39,471 bases of DNA from Proteiniphilum sp. GTDB lineage: Bacteria > Bacteroidota > Bacteroidia > Bacteroidales > Dysgonomonadaceae. The position numbers and the translations under genes were made by a program. The stretch is from NCBI GenBank assembly GCA_011620695.1, contig WOYT01000089.1, forward strand, positions 1 through 39,471, in the 5' to 3' direction. The notes beneath the pieces are model-generated. The model saw only the letters and a program-made list of their open reading frames with translations. It had not been told where the DNA came from and did not search any database. Below are positions 8,365-16,301 of this stretch, in pieces (the stretch's first letter is position 1; the number at the start of each line of letters is the position of its first letter).

Positions 8365-10401
8365 ATGAACAAAATAAAAACTGTTTTGCTGATTACAGGC
8401 TGCCTTTTTGCTGTGAATGCAGTATCACAGGAAACAACCGTTGATGAACCCGATTCAGCCATTTACCTCAATGAGGTGGTGGTAAATGCCTATCAGATCG
8501 ATACCCGGCTGCACCAGGTTCCGGGAAGCATATCTCTGCTTTCCGGAGATGAGATTCAGATGGGCGACGGAAACAGCTTCTCCCAGACACTTCACGCCAT
8601 GCCGGGCATCTATATGCATAGCGGCACCTATGCTACCAGTCGCATTGTGATACGAGGAGTGGGCAGTCGCACCCCCTACAACACCAATCGCATTAAATCA
8701 TACCTGAATGACATACCCATTACTTCATCCGACGGCATATCCACCCCCGAAGATATCGATCTGACGGGTATCGGACGTATGGAAGTGATCAAAGGCCCCG
8801 CCTCGGCACTCTACGGTTCCGGGCTGGGAGGCAGCCTCAATCTTTTTACGCCGGTTTCTGCCGGCAATAGCCTCAACACTTTGTTGCAGCAGGGAAGTTT
8901 TCATACGATGAAAGCCGCGGCAGCCGGCAACTACCAAAAGAAAAATCTACGCCTTTGGGGCAACCTTTCTCACCTGCAATCGGACGGGTTCCGGGAAAAT
9001 AACCGGTACCGACGTACCTCGGTGCTCTCCTCCGGAACATGGCAACAATCCGGCTACTCTTTGGAATATACGCTCCTGCTGATGGACCTGAATGCACAAA
9101 TTCCAAGCTCCATCGGGAAAACGCTCTATGATACCAACCCCGAAGCAGCGGCGACGAACTGGAAGGAGGTGGAAGGATACAAAAAATATCAGCGTGCGAT
9201 CGCCGGGGTGACCCTGGTAAACAGGTTCACGGAGCAGTGGAACAACCGGCTGACCCTGTTTGGGAGATGGGCGGACAGCTACGAGCGACGCCCGTTCAAC
9301 AATCTGGACGATGGCACCTCGGGTGGAGGTATCCGCAACAAGCTTACTTTTCATGCTGCACAGTGGGATGTATTAATGGGGTTCGAGTGGATGAACGATA
9401 CCTACCGGTGGCAAATGGATCTGGATAATGCGTTGATCAACAAAAACAGAGAGACCCGCAGCCACTTTAATCTGTTCGGGATGGCCTACTGGCGACCGTC
9501 ACCCCGGTGGAACCTCTCTTTGGGAGGAGCGGTCAACAGGGTTCACTATAAGCTGACAGACCAATTTCCCGGGAATGGGGACCAAAGCGGTCAGCGCGAT
9601 TTCCCTGTCATCTTCTCACCCAGGCTGGGTATCAATTATGCTCCCTCCCGACGCTTCGCACTCTATGCTTCAGTAGGGCACGGCTTCTCGATGCCCTCAC
9701 CCGAGGAGACCCTCCTGCCCGAAGGAGATATCAACAACGAACTGCAGCCGGAGCAGGGCATTCAGTATGAAACGGGGGTGCGATTGAATCTTTTTGCCAA
9801 TGCCACCCGTTTGGAAGCCTCCCTCTACCGGATCGATCTGAACGACCTGCTGGTAACCAAACGACTCACCGAAGACATCTTCACCGGCATCAACGCCGGC
9901 AAAACAAGACACACAGGTCTCGAGCTGATGCTTCAGCAACGGATCTTCCGGCGTTCCACGTTTCCCGGAAGTCTGCATCTGAATGCCAACTACACCTGGT
10001 CGCACAACCAATTCATCGACTTTACCGATAATGAACAGGTTTACGACGGAAACAAACTTCCCGGCATTCCCTCCCATATTGCTCAGGCCGGTTTACGGTG
10101 GCAGCCTGCAGCGCAATTTGGACTGAACGCGCAATTTCAGTATGTCGGCTCACAATATATGGATGATGCCAACATGCTCGAAAACGATGCTTATTCCCTG
10201 GTCAGCCTGAAAGCTTCCTACCGCTTTCCGACCAACCGGTGGGGTGTTCTTGAATTTTTTGCCGGCGTAAACAATGTGACCGACACCCACTACTCTCCCA
10301 TGCTGACAGTCAACGCGGTCGCTTTTGGAAATGCCGAACCCAGGTACTTCTACCCCGGTATGCCAAGGCACTACTTCGCGGGAATCAACTGGCTGTTTTA
10401 A
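8365..10401 (+). CDS. TonB-dependent outer-membrane receptor
   Basis: A 22-strand-type outer-membrane barrel with N-terminal plug that imports a ligand using TonB energy. The 678 aa start with a signal peptide that probably ends AVS before Gln22, followed by a TonB-box-like EVVV, a plug (about residues 35-150; VIRGVGSR, and VIKGPASALYGSG at the end) and the barrel, ending in an aromatic residue (WLF). There is no carboxypeptidase-like N-terminal extension and no SusD partner, so it resembles siderophore/cofactor or peptide receptors more than glycan SusC proteins. The gene starts 9 bases after the Glu/Asp symporter, which links its ligand to amino acids or peptides by inference. The substrate is not readable from the sequence. 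A possible lipobox at Cys13 (LITGC) looks too early to be used. Confidence 0.9.
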   Translation: MNKIKTVLLITGCLFAVNAVSQETTVDEPDSAIYLNEVVVNAYQIDTRLHQVPGSISLLSGDEIQMGDGNSFSQTLHAMPGIYMHSGTYATSRIVIRGVGSRTPYNTNRIKSYLNDIPITSSDGISTPEDIDLTGIGRMEVIKGPASALYGSGLGGSLNLFTPVSAGNSLNTLLQQGSFHTMKAAAAGNYQKKNLRLWGNLSHLQSDGFRENNRYRRTSVLSSGTWQQSGYSLEYTLLLMDLNAQIPSSIGKTLYDTNPEAAATNWKEVEGYKKYQRAIAGVTLVNRFTEQWNNRLTLFGRWADSYERRPFNNLDDGTSGGGIRNKLTFHAAQWDVLMGFEWMNDTYRWQMDLDNALINKNRETRSHFNLFGMAYWRPSPRWNLSLGGAVNRVHYKLTDQFPGNGDQSGQRDFPVIFSPRLGINYAPSRRFALYASVGHGFSMPSPEETLLPEGDINNELQPEQGIQYETGVRLNLFANATRLEASLYRIDLNDLLVTKRLTEDIFTGINAGKTRHTGLELMLQQRIFRRSTFPGSLHLNANYTWSHNQFIDFTDNEQVYDGNKLPGIPSHIAQAGLRWQPAAQFGLNAQFQYVGSQYMDDANMLENDAYSLVSLKASYRFPTNRWGVLEFFAGVNNVTDTHYSPMLTVNAVAFGNAEPRYFYPGMPRHYFAGINWLF

Positions 10402-10578
10402 ATAGTGTTGAAACAGGTAAAATTTCAAACATAACAGAAGGTTTCACATCCTACTTAACTCAACAAAATATCTTCATCTGACAGTAAAAGTGAAGGTAGC
10501 ATCAGGCACTACCGTCCGATAACGAACAAAAGTGTTTATTTTTTTCCTGTTTGTTGTGTTAGAAAATAGGTAAAAAGT

Positions 10579-10586
10579 TATCTTTG
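10579..10586 (+). promoter_or_regulatory. -7 element of the M23 lipoprotein promoter, four bases from the ATG
   Basis: TATCTTTG is an exact TAnnTTTG match and ends 4 bases before the ATG at 10591. A T-rich, TTTGTTGTG-containing stretch at 10550-10558 is the likely -33 region. Transcription would then begin at or next to the start codon. Confidence 0.6.
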
Positions 10587-10590
10587 CCCT

Positions 10591-11874
10591 ATGTTTAAAC
10601 GCGAAAAAATATTCCGGTCGGCCTGGAGCTTACTTATCGTCATACATATTGCATCTTCCTGCGCGCTGCAGCACGAAAAACAGAATACGGACACAGCTTC
10701 CCCTGAAGCAACAGATCGCTCCTATGCATATGGTATCTGTGTGGATTCACTCAACGTGCAGCGTTACGCCATTCAAAAGAATGACAACCTGGCTTCCATC
10801 CTGTCCGACCTCGGATTCAACGGAACGGATACCGAACAGATAACCAGGGCCATTTCACCCCTTTATCCTCCATCCAAACTGCAGATCGGAAATATCTACG
10901 CGACAATAGCCACACCAGACTCCACTTTAGCGATACAGTATCTTGTTTTTGAAAGTTCGAAAACCGACTATGTGGTGGTGGACCTGCGTGGCGACAGCCT
11001 TCATGTATGGGACTCCTCCAAGGCGGTCACACTGCGTCGCCGCTACAGCGAAGCCACCATCACCTCCTCCCTCTGGAACGCCATCATTGAATCGGGTGGC
11101 ACACCCATGCTGGTACTCAAACTCTCCGACATCTATGCCTGGCAGATCGACTTCTTCGATGTGAAAGAGGGAGATTCGTTTCGCCTGATGTATGATGAGG
11201 CATGGGTCGATGACACCACCTTTGTGGCGATCTCCTCCATCGAGGGAGCACTCTTCACCCACCGGGGCAAGGAATACCGTGCCATTCCCTTTGAACAGGA
11301 TTCGGTGAGGGAGTACTTCGACGAAGAGGGTAACAGCCTGCGAAAAGCGTTCCTGAAAGCGCCGCTCGATTTCTTCCGCATCAGTTCCCGCTTCTCCAAC
11401 GCCCGCTTCCATCCGGTACTGAAGCGGTACCGTCCCCACCATGGGGTGGACTATGCTGCTCCCACCGGCACGCCGGTGAAAACAATCGGCGACGGGGTGG
11501 TGATCGAGAAAGCCTACCAACGGGGCGGTGCCGGCAACTACATCAAGATACGACACAACAGCACCTACGCCACTACCTACATGCACCTGAGTCGCTTTGC
11601 CAAAGGGATTCAGAAAGGGAGCAGTGTGAAACAGGGAGAGGTGATCGGCTATGTGGGAGCCACCGGTCTCGCCACCGGCCCCCATCTCGACTTCCGGGTG
11701 TACAAGCACAATCAACCCATCAACCCGCTCACCATGGAGGCTCCCCCCTCACTGCCGGTGAAACCGGAGTTGATGGACAGCTTCCGTCTGGTGCATGACA
11801 GGGTATTGCAGGAGATGGACAACCTGCGGATCGCAGAATCCTTTTTGGCAGAAAAAGAAACTAATAACGAATAA
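10591..11874 (+). CDS. M23 (LytM-type) peptidoglycan endopeptidase-like lipoprotein
   Basis: Probably hydrolyses or senses peptidoglycan cross-bridges in the envelope. The 427 aa begin with a lipoprotein signal peptide (Cys near residue 24 in ASSC). A LysM/OapA-like segment (about 50-110) and a linker domain similar to E. coli MepM/YebA follow, then the LytM domain (about 260-385). Seen: the first metal motif H283HGVD287, the YMHLS strand, and the last motif H365-L-D367, where the family norm is HxH. The His that normally binds zinc is therefore Asp here, and catalysis may be altered or absent. The only possible start is the ATG at 10591, because no other start codon precedes the signal peptide. 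It lies between the TonB receptor and proA, with its own promoter. Confidence 0.85.
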   Translation: MFKREKIFRSAWSLLIVIHIASSCALQHEKQNTDTASPEATDRSYAYGICVDSLNVQRYAIQKNDNLASILSDLGFNGTDTEQITRAISPLYPPSKLQIGNIYATIATPDSTLAIQYLVFESSKTDYVVVDLRGDSLHVWDSSKAVTLRRRYSEATITSSLWNAIIESGGTPMLVLKLSDIYAWQIDFFDVKEGDSFRLMYDEAWVDDTTFVAISSIEGALFTHRGKEYRAIPFEQDSVREYFDEEGNSLRKAFLKAPLDFFRISSRFSNARFHPVLKRYRPHHGVDYAAPTGTPVKTIGDGVVIEKAYQRGGAGNYIKIRHNSTYATTYMHLSRFAKGIQKGSSVKQGEVIGYVGATGLATGPHLDFRVYKHNQPINPLTMEAPPSLPVKPELMDSFRLVHDRVLQEMDNLRIAESFLAEKETNNE

Positions 11875-11879
11875 TTTGT

Positions 11880-11887
11880 TACCTTTG
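11880..11887 (+). promoter_or_regulatory. Probable -7 element of the proA promoter
   Basis: TACCTTTG is an exact TAnnTTTG match, 5 bases after the stop of the M23 gene and 32 bases before the proA ATG. No clear -33 TTTG is present at 19-21 bases. Confidence 0.45.
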
Positions 11888-11919
11888 GGGCCAAAATCAT
11901 TTCTTTTTTCAGGAAAAAG

Positions 11920-13107
11920 ATGAAAAGCGCCAAAAAAAACAGTGTTTTATCAACCCTGGCAGAACTGCTCAAGCAGCGGGGTGATGAGATCATTCATGCC
12001 AATGCAACCGATATGGATGCATTCCCCGATATGGATGCATCGATGCGGGACCGGCTGAAAGTGGACGGGAAAAAGATCGACGCCATGATCCGCTCCCTGG
12101 AGGAGGTGGCGGCACAAGCCGACCCGGAAGGCAAGGTTCTGTACGAACACACCCGTGAAGATGGCCTGCATATCGAGAACCGCACCGTTCCTTTCGGCAC
12201 CATCCTGATCATCTACGAATCACGCCCCGATGTCACCATCGAGGCGGCAGCAACCGCTTTCAAGGCGGGCAACCGCATCCTGCTGAAAGGGGGCAAGGAG
12301 GCATTTCACAGCAACACGTTGCTCACCCGTCTCTGGCAGGAGGCACTCACTGTCAACGGCGAAGAGATTGACTGGGTGGCGTATCTCAACCTCACCCGAG
12401 AAGAGACGCAACAGTTGATCCGGGAGAACAGCCGGGGAGTGGACCTGATCATCCCGCGTGGCGGAGAGGGACTGATTCATTTTGTGCAGGAGCATGCTTC
12501 CGTGCCGGTGATCGTGAGTGGCAGAGGCAACAACTTCCTCTACATTGATGAAGATGTTGACTTTGAAATGGCCATCCGCCTGGTGATCAATGGTAAAAAA
12601 CGCGTCAGCGTCTGCAACGCCATCGACAAGGTGCTCATCCACAAGGATCTGACACAGTTGCAGGAGAAAGTGGGACAGCTGGTAACAGCGCTGCAGGAAA
12701 AAGGGATCGAAGTGTGGGGTAACCGCGAAATCGTGTCCCTCTGCAACAAGGTACGGGAAGAGAACAATGCCGCCACCTTGTATGAGGAGTACCTGGCACC
12801 GAAAATCTATCTCACCCTGGTGAGTGGTCTCACGGAGGCAGTGGAGATGATCAACCGCTACTCCGGCGGGCATACCGCTGTGATTGTCACCCTCAACCGG
12901 GAGAAAGCTGACCGGTTCATGCAGGAGGCCGACTGTGCCGCGGTTTACCACAATGCCTCCTCCCGTTTCACCGATGGTGGTCAGTTTGGCGTGGGTGCCG
13001 AGATTGCCATCAGCACGCAAAAGCTCCATTTCCGCGGTCCTCTGGGAGCGCAGGAACTGGTCACCAACAAGTGGTTTGTGTACGGCGAAGGTCAGATCCG
13101 GGAATAA
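11920..13107 (+). CDS. proA: Gamma-glutamyl phosphate reductase
   Basis: Reduces gamma-glutamyl phosphate to glutamate-5-semialdehyde with NADPH, the second step of proline synthesis. The 395 aa fall in the aldehyde dehydrogenase superfamily at slightly below the usual 415-420 aa. Seen: the N-terminal NR-V-PFG-I-I-YESRPDVT region, LLKGGKEAFHSN, the PRGGEGL segment, and the catalytic Cys232 in RVSVCNAID, followed by the C-terminal FTDGGQFGVGAEIAIST. It is first in a proA-proB-proC run (60 bases to proB), the reverse of the common proBA order. All three steps from glutamate to proline are therefore encoded together. The assignment is firm. Confidence 0.95.
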   Translation: MKSAKKNSVLSTLAELLKQRGDEIIHANATDMDAFPDMDASMRDRLKVDGKKIDAMIRSLEEVAAQADPEGKVLYEHTREDGLHIENRTVPFGTILIIYESRPDVTIEAAATAFKAGNRILLKGGKEAFHSNTLLTRLWQEALTVNGEEIDWVAYLNLTREETQQLIRENSRGVDLIIPRGGEGLIHFVQEHASVPVIVSGRGNNFLYIDEDVDFEMAIRLVINGKKRVSVCNAIDKVLIHKDLTQLQEKVGQLVTALQEKGIEVWGNREIVSLCNKVREENNAATLYEEYLAPKIYLTLVSGLTEAVEMINRYSGGHTAVIVTLNREKADRFMQEADCAAVYHNASSRFTDGGQFGVGAEIAISTQKLHFRGPLGAQELVTNKWFVYGEGQIRE

Positions 13108-13167
13108 CGGGAACAGCACAGCACCATTCACACATCGAAACGTACAAACATTCGGGCAATCGCACCA

Positions 13168-13938
13168 ATGAAAAAGAAACTGATCATCAAGATAGGCACC
13201 TCCACCCTGACAGCCGGTACCAACCGCATCTCATTCGCGGTGATCGAGAGCCTCGCCAGGCAGATCGTAGTACTGAAAGAGAACTATGAGGTGGTGATCG
13301 TCTCCTCGGGAGCCATCGCCACTGCCCGGCAGTTCGTGGAGATCAACGGCTACCAGCGGAACGTCGATTCGAAACAGGCGATGGCCGCCATCGGGCAGAC
13401 CAAGCTGATGGAGCTCTATGACTCCATCTTCTCCACCTTCGGACTCAATATCGCGCAGATCCTGCTCACCTATCGCGATTTTGAGAACCCGGTAGCCAAC
13501 GAGAACACCCGCAACACCATCAAACGGCTCTGGCAGGCCGGTTACATCCCCATCGTGAACGAGAATGACACCGTCTCCATCGAGGAGATCCTGCTGGGGG
13601 ACAACGACAAGCTATCGGCGCTGGTGGCGGTGATTACCGAAGCTGACCTGCTGCTGTTGGTCTCCGATATTGATGGTATCTTCGACCGCAATCCGCACCT
13701 GCATGCCGATGCGCGGCTGATCAGCGAGGTCACAGACCTGGAGAGCATCCGCAGTTGCATCGAAGAGAAGGAATCCACCCTCGGTACCGGGGGGATGTCA
13801 TCCAAGATATATGCAGCTGAGATCTGCATGCGCAAGGGGGTGGAGATGTGGATCGTGAACGGACAGCGGCCCAACTACATCATCAGGGCCATGCAGGGGG
13901 AGATTCCCTGTACACGGTTTGGTGTAAAAGCGAAGTGA
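13168..13938 (+). CDS. proB: Glutamate 5-kinase, short form without PUA domain
   Basis: Phosphorylates glutamate to gamma-glutamyl phosphate, the committed step of proline synthesis. The 256 aa cover only the amino-acid-kinase domain: IIKIGTSTLT at the N terminus, VSSGAIATAR (about 46-55), the GQTKLM segment, NENDTVS with DNDKLSALVA (about 130-155), SDIDGIF, and the GTGGMSSKI loop. E. coli ProB is 367 aa because of a C-terminal PUA domain, which is absent here; the frame ends with a normal stop right after the kinase fold. In E. coli the kinase domain alone is active and proline-inhibitable, so this should be functional. The proC reading frame begins 38 bases after the stop. Confidence 0.93.
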   Translation: MKKKLIIKIGTSTLTAGTNRISFAVIESLARQIVVLKENYEVVIVSSGAIATARQFVEINGYQRNVDSKQAMAAIGQTKLMELYDSIFSTFGLNIAQILLTYRDFENPVANENTRNTIKRLWQAGYIPIVNENDTVSIEEILLGDNDKLSALVAVITEADLLLLVSDIDGIFDRNPHLHADARLISEVTDLESIRSCIEEKESTLGTGGMSSKIYAAEICMRKGVEMWIVNGQRPNYIIRAMQGEIPCTRFGVKAK

Positions 13939-13976
13939 TGCCGAGTCAAGTGAATTTTAGAGGAAAAAGTGACAAG

Positions 13977-14759
13977 ATGAAACATGGATTTATCGGCTTC
14001 GGTAACCTGGCCCGGGCCATTTACGAAGGCCTCAAAGAGGAAGAGGGGATGAGTTTCGCCTACTTCGCCCGCAGCAGGAAAGAGGTGCCCATCCCTTTTT
14101 ATGAAAAGCTGGAACAACTGGTTCACTTTTCCGATGTGCTCTGGCTGGCGGTGAAGCCGCAGGACCTGGCAGGCATCCTCCGGCAACTTGAAAGGTGCGA
14201 CCTGCGCGGCAAGATCATCGTCTCACCGGTGGCAGGTAAAAGCATCGCATATATCGAACGTTTTTTGGGAGAGGATCAGCTGATCGTACGCATCATGCCC
14301 AATCTGGCAATGGCTTACCGCATGTCGGTGACCGCCTTTTGTACCAACAGGCCTGGTGATGACAAGGCAATGGAGATCTTCACCCTGCTGGGCAAGCTGG
14401 GTAAGGCGGTGGAGCTGGAGGAGAGTGGCTTTGATCTCTTCACCTCCGTCTTCGGGAGCGGCCCCGCCTTTATTCTGGCATTCATCCAGATATTCAAGCA
14501 AAAGATGCAGGAGTTCAGTCTGCCGGGGCCGCTGCTCGACGAGCTGTTGCTGGAGCTTACCCGCGGCACCACCCGTTACTTCACCGAGAATCAACAGGCA
14601 CACAGTATCGAGGACCTGATCCGCAACATTACCAGCAAGGGAGGCACCACACAGGCAGGACTGGAATATTTCCGGACCCATGAGATCGGGAAACACTTCG
14701 AGGGGGTGCTCGATGCAGCGCGCAAACGGTCGGAGGAGATGAGCCGCAACGGCGACTGA
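13977..14759 (+). CDS. proC: Pyrroline-5-carboxylate reductase
   Basis: Reduces pyrroline-5-carboxylate to proline, the last step of the pathway. I place the start at 13977, giving 260 aa beginning MKHGFIGFGNLARAI, because the Rossmann dinucleotide loop of this family starts two or three residues after the initiator Met. An in-frame ATG at 13938 overlapping the proB stop, and a frame back to 13848, would add residues with no counterpart in the family. A purine-rich AGAGGAAAA stretch lies just upstream. Seen: AVKPQDL, SPVAGKSI, the RIMPNLAM motif, GSGPAF, and the C-terminal TSKGGTTQAGLE signature. It completes the proABC run and ends 16 bases from the convergent sufE. Confidence 0.94.
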   Translation: MKHGFIGFGNLARAIYEGLKEEEGMSFAYFARSRKEVPIPFYEKLEQLVHFSDVLWLAVKPQDLAGILRQLERCDLRGKIIVSPVAGKSIAYIERFLGEDQLIVRIMPNLAMAYRMSVTAFCTNRPGDDKAMEIFTLLGKLGKAVELEESGFDLFTSVFGSGPAFILAFIQIFKQKMQEFSLPGPLLDELLLELTRGTTRYFTENQQAHSIEDLIRNITSKGGTTQAGLEYFRTHEIGKHFEGVLDAARKRSEEMSRNGD

Positions 14760-14775
14760 GGATTGTGGCGATGCC

Positions 14776-15210
14776 CTACTGCTGCTGCTCCGCTTTCGCC
14801 TTATAGGCAATGGCGTAGAAGCGGATCTGTTTGATCACTGCCAGCAGACCGTTGGAACGGGTGGGCGACAGATGCTCGGTGAGGCCGATCTCTTTCAGGA
14901 ACCGCAGCTCGCTGCCGATGATCTCGTCAGGCGTGCGCCCGTTAAAGACACGCAGCACCAGCGCCAGTAACCCCTTCACGATAATGGCATCGCTCTCCGC
15001 CTGAAACCAGAGCCTCCCGTCGCGGTAATCGCATATGAGCCATACACGGCTCTGACACCCCTCAATGATATTGGCAGGGGTTTTGTATTTTTCATCGAGC
15101 GGTTCCAGGGCATTCCCCTGTTCAATGATCACCGCATATTTATCCATCCAGTCATCGTAGATGCTGAACTCATCAATGATCTCCTGTTCTATCTCTTCTA
15201 TTGTCTGCAT
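14776..15210 (-). CDS. sufE: SufE-type sulfur acceptor for Fe-S cluster assembly
   Basis: Accepts persulfide sulfur from the cysteine desulfurase SufS and passes it to the SUF scaffold in the cytoplasm. The 144 aa match the family length. Seen: the N-terminal helix IEEIEQEIIDEFS, the YKT-ANIIEGCQSRVWL block with acceptor Cys52, and the C-terminal LSPTRSNGL motif typical of SufE. No other suf gene is in the window. It is the last gene of the minus-strand run that begins with gyrB, 46 bases after the glutaminyl cyclase gene, but an exact -7 box at 15218-15225 suggests that it can also be transcribed alone. Confidence 0.94.
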   Translation of the reverse strand: MQTIEEIEQEIIDEFSIYDDWMDKYAVIIEQGNALEPLDEKYKTPANIIEGCQSRVWLICDYRDGRLWFQAESDAIIVKGLLALVLRVFNGRTPDEIIGSELRFLKEIGLTEHLSPTRSNGLLAVIKQIRFYAIAYKAKAEQQQ

Positions 15211-15217
15211 AATCTCA

Positions 15218-15225
15218 CAAAAATA
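15218..15225 (-). promoter_or_regulatory. Probable -7 element in front of sufE
   Basis: On the minus strand this reads TATTTTTG, an exact TAnnTTTG. It ends 7 bases before the sufE ATG at 15210, so the leader would be only a few bases. No clear -33 element is seen. Confidence 0.4.
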
Positions 15226-15256
15226 ATGATAAACGCTCTACCCACCGCGGCAGATG

Positions 15257-16261
15257 TCACTTTTCAGTGTAAAGCACCTCCAGCACTGTCTGTCCGACAG
15301 CCTTGAGTGTGTTCCGGTCAATGTTGCGCATATCGTCGTTCAGGGTGTGCCAGTGAGGCGCGAAGCCGGTGCGGCTGTCTCGTTTCAGGTTGATGATGTT
15401 GATGCTGGGGGCCCGCTTCATCTCGTTCACCGACAGATGGTCATCGGTGATGTATCCCCCCTCCTGCCGGGGAAAATAGTTGCCGTAACCCAGCTTATGG
15501 GCGGTGCTCCAGACCCGCTCCACCATAGCGGGAGCATACCGCATCGAGTAACTCTCTTTCAGGAAAGTGGCTCCGCCCGATCCCACCATATCGAGCAGAA
15601 TGCCGTAAGCAGCGCGGTAGTTCTCCACATGCGGCTCTTCAGCCCAGTAACGTGAACCCACGCACCACCAGTCGCCTGTCACCTGTTGTGGTTCAAAGGA
15701 GGGTTGTCCCCAATCCTCCAGGTCGAAAAAGATGATGTCAACGCCCATCTCCAAAGGCTTCTGCTGCAACTGGCGGGCGATCTCCAACAACGCCGCCACC
15801 CCGCTGGCGCCATCATCGGCACCTGCAATGGGTTGTAGCCTGCGCATCGGGTCGCTCTCCTGGTCGGCAAAGGGACGCGAGTCCCAGTGAGCAAAAAGCA
15901 GCACCCTCTTCGCCTGCGCGGGTGCGTAGCTCCCAATGATGTTACGGATGGGAAGCTTCCTGCCATCGTAGTGTGTCACTTCGGCCCGTTGTTCAGTGAC
16001 CGTTGCCCCAAAAGCAGCCAGCTTCGCGGCCAGCCAGTCGCCACACGCCTCATGTGCCGCCGTACCCGGAACACGGGGTCCGAAAGCCACCTGTTGTTCC
16101 AGGTAACGGTAGGCACTGTCGGCATTGAACGCCGGCGACAGCGGCTGGTAGGGCTCAGCAACCGCTGTTTTTTTACCTGACTGGCAAGAGTTGCATGAGA
16201 TGGTAAGCATCAAACCTGCTATCATCGCAACCACCAGTGAAAACATCCTTGCTCTTCTCAT
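15257..16261 (-). CDS. Animal-type glutaminyl-peptide cyclotransferase (M28 fold), lipoprotein
   Basis: Converts N-terminal Gln of exported proteins to pyroglutamate, in the periplasm. The 334 aa begin with a lipoprotein-like signal (Cys23 in LTISC). The zinc-peptidase fold shows HWDSRPF (His125), GADDGASG (Asp149/150), FFDLEDWG (Glu182, Asp183), TDDHLSVN and HWHTLNDD (His305). These align with the human QC blocks, with Asp183 at the position of human Glu202, the usual state in M28 enzymes and bacterial QCs. Related enzymes are known from oral Bacteroidetes such as Porphyromonas gingivalis. Four other exported proteins in this window have a predicted mature N-terminal Gln, which suits the role. 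An M28 aminopeptidase is the alternative, but the HWHTLNDD and DDHLSVN blocks favour QC. Confidence 0.85.
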   Translation of the reverse strand: MRRARMFSLVVAMIAGLMLTISCNSCQSGKKTAVAEPYQPLSPAFNADSAYRYLEQQVAFGPRVPGTAAHEACGDWLAAKLAAFGATVTEQRAEVTHYDGRKLPIRNIIGSYAPAQAKRVLLFAHWDSRPFADQESDPMRRLQPIAGADDGASGVAALLEIARQLQQKPLEMGVDIIFFDLEDWGQPSFEPQQVTGDWWCVGSRYWAEEPHVENYRAAYGILLDMVGSGGATFLKESYSMRYAPAMVERVWSTAHKLGYGNYFPRQEGGYITDDHLSVNEMKRAPSINIINLKRDSRTGFAPHWHTLNDDMRNIDRNTLKAVGQTVLEVLYTEK

Positions 16262-16301
16262 CCCTTTATCATTGTTTCGTCAATCTTATTCAATCTTCAT
16301 C

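Noticed and set aside
8365-8403. Lipobox (LITGC, Cys13) in the TonB-dependent receptor
   Set aside because: Too close to the N terminus for a normal lipoprotein signal, and a good type I site (AVS|Q) follows.
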